DNA of 64,000 nt from the NCBI GenBank assembly GCA_019635875.1, contig JAHBYP010000006.1:1-64000 (forward strand), written 5' to 3'. The number at the start of each line of letters is the position of its first letter. Position 1 is the stretch's first letter. Position numbers and translations under genes: made by a program. This DNA comes from Alphaproteobacteria bacterium (GTDB taxonomy: Bacteria; Pseudomonadota; Alphaproteobacteria; Reyranellales; Reyranellaceae). The notes under the pieces were generated by a model, which made no database searches, was not told the DNA's origin, and was given only the letters and a program-made list of their open reading frames with translations. Positions 1 through 6,857 of this stretch are shown here, piece after piece.

Positions 1-100
1 ACTAGACCACCGTCCCAACCCTCCCGCAGGCGGGCAGCGGGAGCGGCGGCCCCTTGTCGCGGGTTGGCCGGGACCCCAAATGGCTATATGATCTCCCCAG

Positions 101-129
101 CCGGCTCCCGCAGCCGGCCGTTTCTTTTT
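101..129 (+). terminator. Intrinsic-terminator-like hairpin just upstream of greA
   Basis: CCGGCT (101-106) and AGCCGG (112-117) form a 6-bp stem with loop CCCGC. CCG follows, then the T-rich tract TTTCTTTTT (121-129). The greA ribosome-binding site AGGGA begins only a few bases later. It may end the upstream transcript, whose gene lies outside the window, or act as a leader attenuator for greA. Confidence 0.6.
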
Positions 130-141
130 GGCAGGGAAGCG

Positions 142-615
142 ATGGAAAAGGTCCCGATGACGCCCAACGGGTTCAAGGCCCTCGAGGAGGAGCTCAAGAA
201 CCTCAAATCCACTGAACGCCCGAGCATTATCAAGGCGATCTCGGAGGCGCGTTCGCACGGCGACCTGTCGGAAAATGCCGAGTATTCGGCCGCCCGTGAG
301 CGCCAGGGCTTCATCGAGGGACGCATCAGCGAGATCGAGGACGTGATCGCGCGTGCCGAGGTCATCGACATCAGCAAGCTCTCGGGCAAGACTGCCAAGT
401 TCGGCGCCACGGTGAAGCTGGCCGACGAGGACACCGACGAGGAGGTCCGCTACCAGATCGTCGGCCCCTTCGAGGCCGACCTGTCGAAGGGCAAGATCTC
501 GATCACCGCGCCGCTGGGCCGGGCCCTGATCGGCAAGGGCGTGGGCGATTCAGTCGAGGTCCAGACGCCCAGCGGGACAAAGTCCTACGAAGTCGTCACG
601 GTGAAGTTCAAGTAG
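142..615 (+). CDS. greA: Transcription elongation factor GreA
   Basis: GreA rescues backtracked RNA polymerase by stimulating cleavage of the transcript 3' end through the secondary channel. The 157-residue product has the normal family length. The N-terminal coiled coil (about 1-75) carries the tip motif DLSENAEY with acidic residues D41 and E44, and an FKBP-like C-terminal domain follows (about 80-157). An in-frame start exists at 64, but it would translate through the terminator-like hairpin; the ATG at 142 follows AGGGA and gives the canonical N-terminus MEKVPMT. The next gene, a CoA-transferase, starts 62 bases downstream and is functionally unrelated. Confidence 0.97.
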   Translation: MEKVPMTPNGFKALEEELKNLKSTERPSIIKAISEARSHGDLSENAEYSAARERQGFIEGRISEIEDVIARAEVIDISKLSGKTAKFGATVKLADEDTDEEVRYQIVGPFEADLSKGKISITAPLGRALIGKGVGDSVEVQTPSGTKSYEVVTVKFK

Positions 616-677
616 CGCGGGCTTCGCGCGCCCCCGTAAGCTGCCGGCCGACCGACAGCTTCGGGAGGGGATCGCTC

Positions 678-1856
678 ATGAGCCGCGGTGCGCTTGCACG
701 CTTCAAGGTGCTCGATCTGACGCGCGTGCGCGCCGGCCCGACCTGTGTGCGCCATCTCGCGGACTGGGGCGCCGACGTCATCAAGGTCGAGATGCCGCCG
801 GGCGTCGCCGACAGCGACATGGGTGGGCCGCGGCATGGCCCCGATTTCTGGAACCTGCACCGCAACAAGCGCAGCCTCACGCTCAACCTCAAGGAGCCGG
901 AGGCGGTCGAGATTTTCAGGCAGCTGGTCGCCGAGACAGACGTCGTGGTCGAGAATTACCGGCCCGACGTGAAACATCGCCTGGGCATCGACTACGAGAC
1001 GCTGAGCAAGGTCAACAAGCGGCTGGTCTACGCCAGCATCTCCGGCTTCGGCCAGGACGGGCCCAAGGCGCTGCTGCCGGGATTCGACCAGGTGGCGCAG
1101 GGCATGGGCGGGTTGATGTCGATCACCGGCCTGCCGGGTCAGGGTCCGGTGCGCGCCGGCGTGCCGATCGCCGATCTGTCGGCCGGCAACTACGCCGCCA
1201 TGGGCATCCTGATCGCGCTGCTCGAGCGCGAGGTCTCGGGCGAGGGGCAGTGGGTGCAGACGTCGCTCCTGCAGGCGCAGATCGCCATGCTCGACTTCCA
1301 GGCGGCGCGCTGGCTGGTGGCGGGGGAGGTCCCCAAGCAGGCGGGCAACGATCACCCGACCGGCATTCCGACCGGCGTGTTCCCGACCAGCGACGGCAAC
1401 ATCAACATCGCCTCCGCCGGCCAGCACATCTGGAAGCGGCTGTGCGAATGCATGGACGCCAAGGGGTTGCTCGACAATCCCGACTACGCCAACGCCGAGG
1501 CGCGCTCGAAGAACCGCGCCAAGCTCAACGCCGAGTTGGCGACGTATACGAGCAAGTTCACCAGCGAGGAGCTGATCGAGAAGCTCAGCAAGGCGAGCGT
1601 GCCGTGCGGGCCGATCTACGACATCGGCGAGATGTTCGCCGACCCGCAGGTGCAGCACGTGAAGATGGCGACGCCGCTGAAGCATCCCACGCGCGGCGAC
1701 GTCCACGTGGTGAACCAGGCGATGTCGCTTTCGCGCACGCCCAGCGTCGTCGACCGTCCGACGGTGGAGCAGGGCGCGCATACCGACGAGATCCTCGAGG
1801 GTCTCGGCTACGACGCCGCGAAGATCGCCGATCTGCGCGCCCGCAAGGTGGTGTGA
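678..1856 (+). CDS. CaiB/BaiF family (class III) CoA-transferase
   Basis: Class III CoA-transferases move CoA between organic acids through an aspartyl-CoA intermediate. The 392-residue protein has the family N-terminus (VLDLTRVRAGP, then WGADVIKVE), the NKRSLTLNL stretch and a conserved aspartate at about 166 in PIADLSAG, matching the catalytic Asp of formyl-CoA transferase. The C-terminal signature SVPCGPIYDI is present. A strong GGGAGGGG site precedes the ATG. The downstream enoyl-CoA hydratase-like gene starts 11 bases after the stop, so the two probably form an operon activating and processing an unknown acyl-CoA. The substrate cannot be told from sequence. Confidence 0.92.
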   Translation: MSRGALARFKVLDLTRVRAGPTCVRHLADWGADVIKVEMPPGVADSDMGGPRHGPDFWNLHRNKRSLTLNLKEPEAVEIFRQLVAETDVVVENYRPDVKHRLGIDYETLSKVNKRLVYASISGFGQDGPKALLPGFDQVAQGMGGLMSITGLPGQGPVRAGVPIADLSAGNYAAMGILIALLEREVSGEGQWVQTSLLQAQIAMLDFQAARWLVAGEVPKQAGNDHPTGIPTGVFPTSDGNINIASAGQHIWKRLCECMDAKGLLDNPDYANAEARSKNRAKLNAELATYTSKFTSEELIEKLSKASVPCGPIYDIGEMFADPQVQHVKMATPLKHPTRGDVHVVNQAMSLSRTPSVVDRPTVEQGAHTDEILEGLGYDAAKIADLRARKVV

Positions 1857-1867
1857 GGAGACGACAG

Positions 1868-2662
1868 ATGGATACCGGCACGCCCAAGATGATCGCGCGC
1901 AAGGGAAACGGCATCGGCTGGATGGTGTTCAACCAGCCGGAGAAGCGCAACGCCGTGTCCTACGACATGTGGGTGGCGATCCCGCGCATCATGGCCGATT
2001 TCGAGGCGGATCCGGCCGTGCGCGTGATCGTGCTGACCGGCGCGGGCGACAAGGCGTTCATATCGGGCGCCGACATCTCGGAGTTCGAGGAGAAGCGCGG
2101 CACGCCCGACGCCATCGCCGTCTACAATGCCGCCGGCGACAAGGCGAACGCAGCCCTGATCGGCGCCACCAAGCCGACCATGTCGATGATCCGCGGCTTC
2201 TGCGTCGGCGGCGGGCTGGCGACGGCGCTGACCACCGACCTGCGCATTTGCGCCGACGATTCGCGATTCGGCGTACCCGCGGCCAAGCTCGGGCTGGGCT
2301 ACGCCTATCCCGGCATCAAGCGGCTGTCGGATGTCGTGGGCCTGTCCTTCGCCAAGGAGATCTTCTTCACCGGCCGGCTGTTCTCCTGCGAGGAGGCGCG
2401 GATGATGGGCCTGGTGAACCGCGTCGTGCCGGTCGCCGAGCTGGAGAGGTACGTCACCGACTACGCCGGCATCATCGCGGCCAACGCGCCGCTCACCGTG
2501 AAGGCGGCGAAGATGGCGATCAACGCCACGGTGAAGGATCCGGACAAGCGCGACTTTGCGGCGATCGATGCCGCCGTCGACAGATGCTTTGCCAGCGAGG
2601 ACTACAAGGAAGGCCGCCGCGCCTTCATGGAGAAGCGCAAGCCGGCGTTCCAGGGACGCTGA
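1868..2662 (+). CDS. Enoyl-CoA hydratase/isomerase (crotonase) family protein
   Basis: A 264-residue crotonase-fold protein, probably the second gene of an operon with the CoA-transferase. The oxyanion-hole loops are recognisable (AFISGADISEF near 64-74 and IRGFCVGGG further on). The usual catalytic glutamate in the PE..LG segment is replaced: the sequence reads FGVPAAKLG, and the GGTQRL-type second loop reads GIKRLS. It may therefore catalyse another crotonase reaction such as isomerisation, hydrolysis or decarboxylation rather than hydration. The ATG at 1868 was chosen because it lies just behind the upstream gene after GAGGAGACGAC; longer in-frame extensions overlap that gene. Confidence 0.9.
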   Translation: MDTGTPKMIARKGNGIGWMVFNQPEKRNAVSYDMWVAIPRIMADFEADPAVRVIVLTGAGDKAFISGADISEFEEKRGTPDAIAVYNAAGDKANAALIGATKPTMSMIRGFCVGGGLATALTTDLRICADDSRFGVPAAKLGLGYAYPGIKRLSDVVGLSFAKEIFFTGRLFSCEEARMMGLVNRVVPVAELERYVTDYAGIIAANAPLTVKAAKMAINATVKDPDKRDFAAIDAAVDRCFASEDYKEGRRAFMEKRKPAFQGR

Positions 2663-2968
2663 TCAGACGAACAGGGGCTCGAGGCCGAGCACCAGGGCGA
2701 CGACGAGGAAGGGCAGCGACACCGCGACCGCTTCCTTCACCACCGGTCGTTTGTTGGCCAGGCCGACGATCAGCAGGATTGCATTGACGATGACAGAAGC
2801 CCCCGAGGCCAGCGCCCAGATCGCCATGCCGGCCATGTAGCCGCCGCCGCGATCGGGACCGTGCGCCTTGCTGGTCGATTCCAGCCAGATCGCGAACAGG
2901 ACGACCAGGCCGGTAAAGATCAGGTAGGCGAGGTTGCGCCGGCCGAAGGCCTTGATGGCGGCCAGCAT
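2663..2968 (-). CDS. Small membrane protein of unknown function
   Basis: A 101-residue protein with three hydrophobic segments (about 13-30, 45-68 and 79-98), so probably an inner-membrane protein. I do not recognise the family. Its stop codon abuts the stop of the convergent crotonase gene with no spacer. Its start lies 9 bases downstream of the Lrp-type regulator on the same strand, so the two are probably co-transcribed. Confidence 0.7.
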   Translation of the reverse strand: MLAAIKAFGRRNLAYLIFTGLVVLFAIWLESTSKAHGPDRGGGYMAGMAIWALASGASVIVNAILLIVGLANKRPVVKEAVAVSLPFLVVALVLGLEPLFV

Positions 2969-2977
2969 CGGCGCCCT

Positions 2978-3457
2978 CTATTCGCCGGCGATCGGCACGC
3001 CGGGCTGGTACTTGGCGGTGCGGAAGACCATCAACGACTTCACGTGGCTGACATTGGGCGCCGAGGTGAGCTGCGTGGTCAGGAATCGCTGATAGTGGTC
3101 CCAGTCCTCGGCGACGATCTTCACCAGGAAGTCGGCCTCGCCGGCGAGCATGTGGCACTCGCGCACATTGGGCCAGCTGCCCATCAGGGTCTCGAAGGCC
3201 TTGAGGTCGGCCTCGGCCTGGCTGTTGAGCCCGACCAGGGCGAAGACGGTGACGGTGAAGCCCAATGCCTCCGGCGCGATATCGGCGTGGTAGCCGCGGA
3301 TCACACCGGCCTTCTCGAGCGCCCGTACGCGGCGCAGGCAGGGCGGTGCGGAGATGCCGGCGCGCTTGGCGAGGTCGACATTCGTCATGCGCCCGTCGGC
3401 CTGCAGGTCCGACAGGATATGACGATCGATCTTGTCGAGCTTGGCGCGGTTGGGCAT
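2978..3457 (-). CDS. Lrp/AsnC family transcriptional regulator
   Basis: A 159-residue regulator. An N-terminal winged helix (about 5-60: LDKIDRHILSDLQADGRMTNVDLAKRAG region followed by CLRRVRALE) is joined to a RAM ligand-binding domain (about 75-150). Such proteins bind DNA as octamers and sense amino acids. The gene is divergent from trxB across about 256 bases, an arrangement common in alphaproteobacteria, and could regulate itself and possibly trxB. The shared region has an AT-rich stretch near 3510-3560 that could hold its promoter. Confidence 0.93.
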   Translation of the reverse strand: MPNRAKLDKIDRHILSDLQADGRMTNVDLAKRAGISAPPCLRRVRALEKAGVIRGYHADIAPEALGFTVTVFALVGLNSQAEADLKAFETLMGSWPNVRECHMLAGEADFLVKIVAEDWDHYQRFLTTQLTSAPNVSHVKSLMVFRTAKYQPGVPIAGE

Positions 3458-3653
3458 CGCTATCTGTCTCCCGTTGGCCGGGGTTCTAGGGCAGAAGGCC
3501 CAGGATAGGCAATAAAATTACCACCTTTTTCCGGAACTCGTATTTTTCTCGCTTTTGCACAAGGATTCCTCGCCCGAATGCGCCTCGGATCGGTAGTCAT
3601 CAGGGAGTCATGCGGTTAGAAGGTGGGTCTTGGACAGCGCATACGCTCGTCAC

Positions 3654-3683
3654 TTGACGCCGCGTGCTTTGCACTCATCTAAT
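3654..3683 (+). promoter_or_regulatory. Predicted sigma-70 type promoter for trxB
   Basis: TTGACG at 3654-3659 and TCTAAT at 3678-3683 are separated by 18 bases; each has one mismatch to consensus. The pair lies about 30 bases upstream of the trxB start. The rest of the regulator-trxB intergenic region (3458-3713) shows no other gene. Confidence 0.5.
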
Positions 3684-3713
3684 AACCTATGCATGGGAGG
3701 CAGGGGCCGTAGA

Positions 3714-4685
3714 ATGTCCACGACCCATCACAGCAAGGTTCTCATCCTCGGGTCGGGGCCGGCTGGCTATACGGCGGCGGTCTATGCGGCGCGCGCCAAC
3801 CTCAAGCCGCTGCTGGTCCAGGGCATGCAGCCCGGCGGTCAGATGACCATCACGACCGACGTCGAGAACTATCCCGGCTTCGCCGAAGTCATCCAGGGTC
3901 CCTGGCTGATGGAGCAGATGCAGAAGCAGGCCGAGCATGTCGGCACGCAGATGGTCTTCGACACCATCGTGAAGGTCGATCTGTCGCGCCGTCCATTTGT
4001 CTGCACCGGCGACTCCGGGGACACCTATGTCGGCGAGACGCTGATCATCTGCACCGGCGCCTCGGCCCGCTGGCTCGGCCTCGAATCGGAGCTGACCTTC
4101 CGCGGCGGCGGCGTTTCGGCCTGCGCGACCTGTGACGGCTTCTTCTTCCGAGGCAAGGAGGTGGTGATCGTCGGCGGCGGCAACACCGCGGTCGAGGAGG
4201 CGATCTACCTTACCAACCACGCCATCAAGGTGACGCTGATCCATCGCCGCGATTCGCTGCGCGCCGAGAAGATCATGCAGGAGCGGCTGTTCCGGAATCC
4301 GAAGATCGTGCCGCTGTGGAACCACGTGGTCGAGGAGATTCTGGGCGAGACCAAGCCGCATCCGCTGGTCACCGGCGTGCGCGTGCGCGACGTGAAGTCC
4401 GGCGCCACAAAGATCCTGCCGACGGACGGCGTCTTCGTCGCCATCGGCCACACGCCGAACACCGAGTTGTTCAAGGGCCAGCTCGACATGGACGGCGACG
4501 GCTACCTGCTGACCCAGCCCGGCTCGACGGCGACCAAGGTCGCGGGCGTTTACGCCGCCGGCGACGTGCAGGACAAGATCTATCGCCAGGCCGTGACCGC
4601 GGCCGGCACCGGCTGCATGGCGGCACTGGAGGCGGAGAAATTCCTGGCGGCACACGAGATGCCGGCGGCACAGGCGGCCGAATGA
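3714..4685 (+). CDS. trxB: Thioredoxin-disulfide reductase
   Basis: A 323-residue flavoenzyme that passes electrons from NADPH to thioredoxin in the cytoplasm. The FAD-binding GSGPAGYTAA motif is at about 13-22, the redox-active CATC pair at C137/C140, and a second Rossmann motif (GGGNTAVEEA) marks NADPH binding. The C-terminal FAD motif GVYAAGDVQD is intact. The ATG at 3714 gives the usual family N-terminus; an in-frame start at 3630 would add 28 unrelated residues upstream of the predicted promoter elements. A LysR gene follows at 4772. Confidence 0.97.
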   Translation: MSTTHHSKVLILGSGPAGYTAAVYAARANLKPLLVQGMQPGGQMTITTDVENYPGFAEVIQGPWLMEQMQKQAEHVGTQMVFDTIVKVDLSRRPFVCTGDSGDTYVGETLIICTGASARWLGLESELTFRGGGVSACATCDGFFFRGKEVVIVGGGNTAVEEAIYLTNHAIKVTLIHRRDSLRAEKIMQERLFRNPKIVPLWNHVVEEILGETKPHPLVTGVRVRDVKSGATKILPTDGVFVAIGHTPNTELFKGQLDMDGDGYLLTQPGSTATKVAGVYAAGDVQDKIYRQAVTAAGTGCMAALEAEKFLAAHEMPAAQAAE

Positions 4686-4771
4686 TCGGCCAGGGAAACG
4701 GGTAAGTGGGGCGCCGGAAGAACCGGCGCCCTCAATGAAGCGCACAGGGAGCGGACGGAGACGGGACCGTG

Positions 4772-5662
4772 ATGGACTGGGACAAGCTGCGCATCTTCCA
4801 CGCGGTGGCCGATGCGGGAAGCTTCACGCATGCGGGCGACCAGCTGAAGCTCAGCCAGTCGGCGATCAGCCGCCAGATCGGCGCGCTCGAGGAGCAGCTC
4901 GGCGTGATGCTGTTCCATCGTCATGCGCGCGGCCTGATCCTCACCGAACAGGGTGAGCTGCTCTATCGCACGGCGCGCGAGATGGCCGGCAAGGTCAACA
5001 CCGCCGAAGGCCTGTTGCGCGCCAACCAGGACAAGCCCGCGGGGCGCCTGAAGATCACCTCGGCGGTCGGTTTCGGCTCGACCTGGCTTACCGGCCACAT
5101 GCACGAGTTCATCGAGGCCTATCCCGAGATCGACGTGTCGCTGGTGCTGAGCGACAACGAGCTCGACCTCGGCATGCGCGAGGCCGATGTCGGCCTGCGC
5201 CTGACGGCTCCGCGCCAGCCCGGCCTGATCCAGCGCCATCTGATGACCGTGCAGGCGCACGTCTACGCCTCCGAATCCTACGTGCAGAAATACGGCAAGC
5301 CGGAGAAGGCGGCGGATCTCGACAAGCATCGCCTGATCATCTTCGGCGAGGATGCGCGCGCGCCGGTGCAGGACGTGAACTGGCTGCTGCAGTGGGGCAA
5401 CCCTGACGGGAATCCGCGCCGGGTCGTGCTGCGGGTCAACAATACCTACGGCATCTACCGCGCTGTCGAGAGCGGCCTGGGCATCGCCTCGCTGCCTGAC
5501 TACCTGGCGCGCCAGTCGACCAAGCTGGTGCCGGTATTGCCCGAACTCGACAAGCGTTCGACCGACGTCTTCTTCACGTATCCGGAGGAGCTGCGGCACT
5601 CAAAGCGCATCGCGGTGTTCCGTGACTTCCTGCTGCGCAAGGTCGCCGAGATGCGGCAATAG
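4772..5662 (+). CDS. LysR-type transcriptional regulator
   Basis: A 296-residue LysR regulator. The N-terminal winged helix-turn-helix occupies about 1-62 (DWDKLRIFHAVADAGSFTHAG, then LSQSAISRQIGALE), and the rest resembles the periplasmic-binding-like effector domain. GTG at 4769 directly precedes the ATG and could serve as an alternative start. No divergent partner is present; it follows trxB by about 85 bases on the same strand. Target and effector are unknown. Confidence 0.93.
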   Translation: MDWDKLRIFHAVADAGSFTHAGDQLKLSQSAISRQIGALEEQLGVMLFHRHARGLILTEQGELLYRTAREMAGKVNTAEGLLRANQDKPAGRLKITSAVGFGSTWLTGHMHEFIEAYPEIDVSLVLSDNELDLGMREADVGLRLTAPRQPGLIQRHLMTVQAHVYASESYVQKYGKPEKAADLDKHRLIIFGEDARAPVQDVNWLLQWGNPDGNPRRVVLRVNNTYGIYRAVESGLGIASLPDYLARQSTKLVPVLPELDKRSTDVFFTYPEELRHSKRIAVFRDFLLRKVAEMRQ

Positions 5663-5789
5663 GACTTGTCGCGATTGTTCGCGTCAGATCAGGGGTCCCG
5701 AGCTACGACTTTTGTCTAAAGTACTGCGGACCCCGCATGGCTGGCTTGACCAATTTCCCCATACGTAAACCAGCCGGATCGCCTATGTT

Positions 5790-5952
5790 CTGACCATGTC
5801 CAAAGGGTGTTGCGGCGTTGAGTTGGTAGTGCCTTCCGGACATGGGCCTGGAGCCTCGCTTCGGGCAGGGATCTTCGGATCCTACGTCTCCCAGACGTGA
5901 AGCCTCCCTGTTTGACTTTCGGCCCGCGCTCACGCGCGGGCCGATTTTTTTT
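5790..5952 (+). ncRNA. Candidate structured small RNA ending at a strong terminator
   Basis: No convincing protein gene lies between 5663 and 6028, yet the stretch is rich in paired segments. CCATGTCC (5794-5801) pairs with GGACATGG (5838-5845), extended by AAGG with CCTT. GGATC-TTCG-GATCC (5869-5882) is a UUCG tetraloop hairpin. ACGTCT-CCC-AGACGT (5884-5898) is a perfect 6-bp hairpin. A 10-bp terminator stem with a T tract follows. The size and the series of hairpins leading into a terminator recall regulatory RNAs such as 6S RNA, but I cannot confirm that family from sequence motifs. A 34-codon frame (5796-5900) overlaps it without a clear ribosome-binding site. Confidence 0.4.
5920..5952 (+). 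terminator. Strong rho-independent terminator
   Basis: CGGCCCGCGC (5920-5929) and GCGCGGGCCG (5934-5943) make a perfect 10-bp stem with loop TCAC, followed by A and eight T residues (5945-5952). It points along the plus strand and must end a transcript arising from the candidate RNA region or from the LysR gene. Confidence 0.85.
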
Positions 5953-6028
5953 GCCTGCAGGTGCCGTCGCCGACTGCCGCGATGGTTGTGGCTTGTCCCC
6001 TGATAGCGAAGGGACAAGCCGGTCACGC

Positions 6029-6685
6029 TCAACCCAGGCCCCGGCCGTTGTGCTTGCCGTTCGACAGGTACGGCCAGTACAGCGCATGGGCGCGGTAGAA
6101 GTTCTCGCAGTAGATCGGATCGCGCAGGTAGATGCCGTCGCCCATGCGGATGGCGAGGAAGTGGTCGGCCATCTTCACGCCGGGGTTTTTCTCCGCCGAC
6201 AGGAAGTCGTCCTGGCAACCGTGCTGCAGCTTGGAAACCAGGAAAGCGTTCATCGCCTTCACCAGATCGCGCGCCTCCGGCGACCAGCGGCCGCGCGGCG
6301 CGCCGGGCTCCATCGCCGATATGTAGATCTTCGAGAAGCCCGTACCGTTGAAGCGCCAGACGCTCATCATGTCGTAGTCCGAGACCATGAGGTGTCCGGT
6401 CCCGCTGCGCACGGTGCCGGTCTCGTTGGTCTTGGCCTTGGTGGCGAAGGTCTTCGCCGGCAGGGTGCCGTGGAAGGCGCGCGCCCAGGCCTTGGGGCAG
6501 CGGAAGATGACCAGCAGGTTCTGCGCCGCCGTGAACTTGCGCAGATTCATGATGTCGCGCGCATCGACGCCCGACTGCTCCATCAGCACGAGGTCCAATC
6601 CGTCGGCGCCGGCTTCCTTGGCCTGGTACGCCTTGCGGCGCGCCAGGTCACCCAGCCCCGCGGGGCTGATGTTGAGGCCGGCCAT
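6029..6685 (-). CDS. Uncharacterised protein with weak similarity to ExoY/edema-factor nucleotidyl cyclases
   Basis: A 218-residue protein without a signal peptide. Its order of motifs recalls class II nucleotidyl cyclase toxins: a lysine-rich segment with K65, K78 and K83, then SDYDMMSVW with D103 and D105, then N146 and an HG pair at 155-156 followed by QDDF. In edema factor a DYD motif binds the catalytic metals and a later N/HG segment contacts the nucleotide. The rest is unlike the toxins and no secretion gene is nearby, so the function is open. GGAG precedes the ATG at the expected distance. A TGAGCGCTCA palindrome lies 22 bases upstream of the start. Confidence 0.6.
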   Translation of the reverse strand: MAGLNISPAGLGDLARRKAYQAKEAGADGLDLVLMEQSGVDARDIMNLRKFTAAQNLLVIFRCPKAWARAFHGTLPAKTFATKAKTNETGTVRSGTGHLMVSDYDMMSVWRFNGTGFSKIYISAMEPGAPRGRWSPEARDLVKAMNAFLVSKLQHGCQDDFLSAEKNPGVKMADHFLAIRMGDGIYLRDPIYCENFYRAHALYWPYLSNGKHNGRGLG

Positions 6686-6706
6686 CGAACGTATCTCCTA
6701 TAGAAA

Positions 6707-6716
6707 TGAGCGCTCA
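6707..6716. promoter_or_regulatory. TGAGCGCTCA palindrome, possible TetR-type operator
   Basis: A perfect 10-base palindrome lies between the divergent 6029-6685 gene and ligD. Similar cores occur in operators of TetR-family regulators. No regulator gene is adjacent, so the assignment is inference. Confidence 0.3.
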
Positions 6717-6857
6717 CTCTATCACGGACTGATCTGGAACGCCATCGTGGCTTTGTGCCCTGTCGGCCGCATGGCGGCGACCGCCACGCGACGATGAGGA
6801 GCCTGGTGCGCCGCCGCGACGACCGGAACCAGCGCCGCCAGGCTGGCGTTTGGTGGC

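Noticed and set aside
585..1781. A 398-residue minus-strand frame antisense to the CoA-transferase
   Set aside because: It is rich in Arg, His and Ala without domains, as expected of the complement of a GC-rich gene; the plus strand holds a clear family member.
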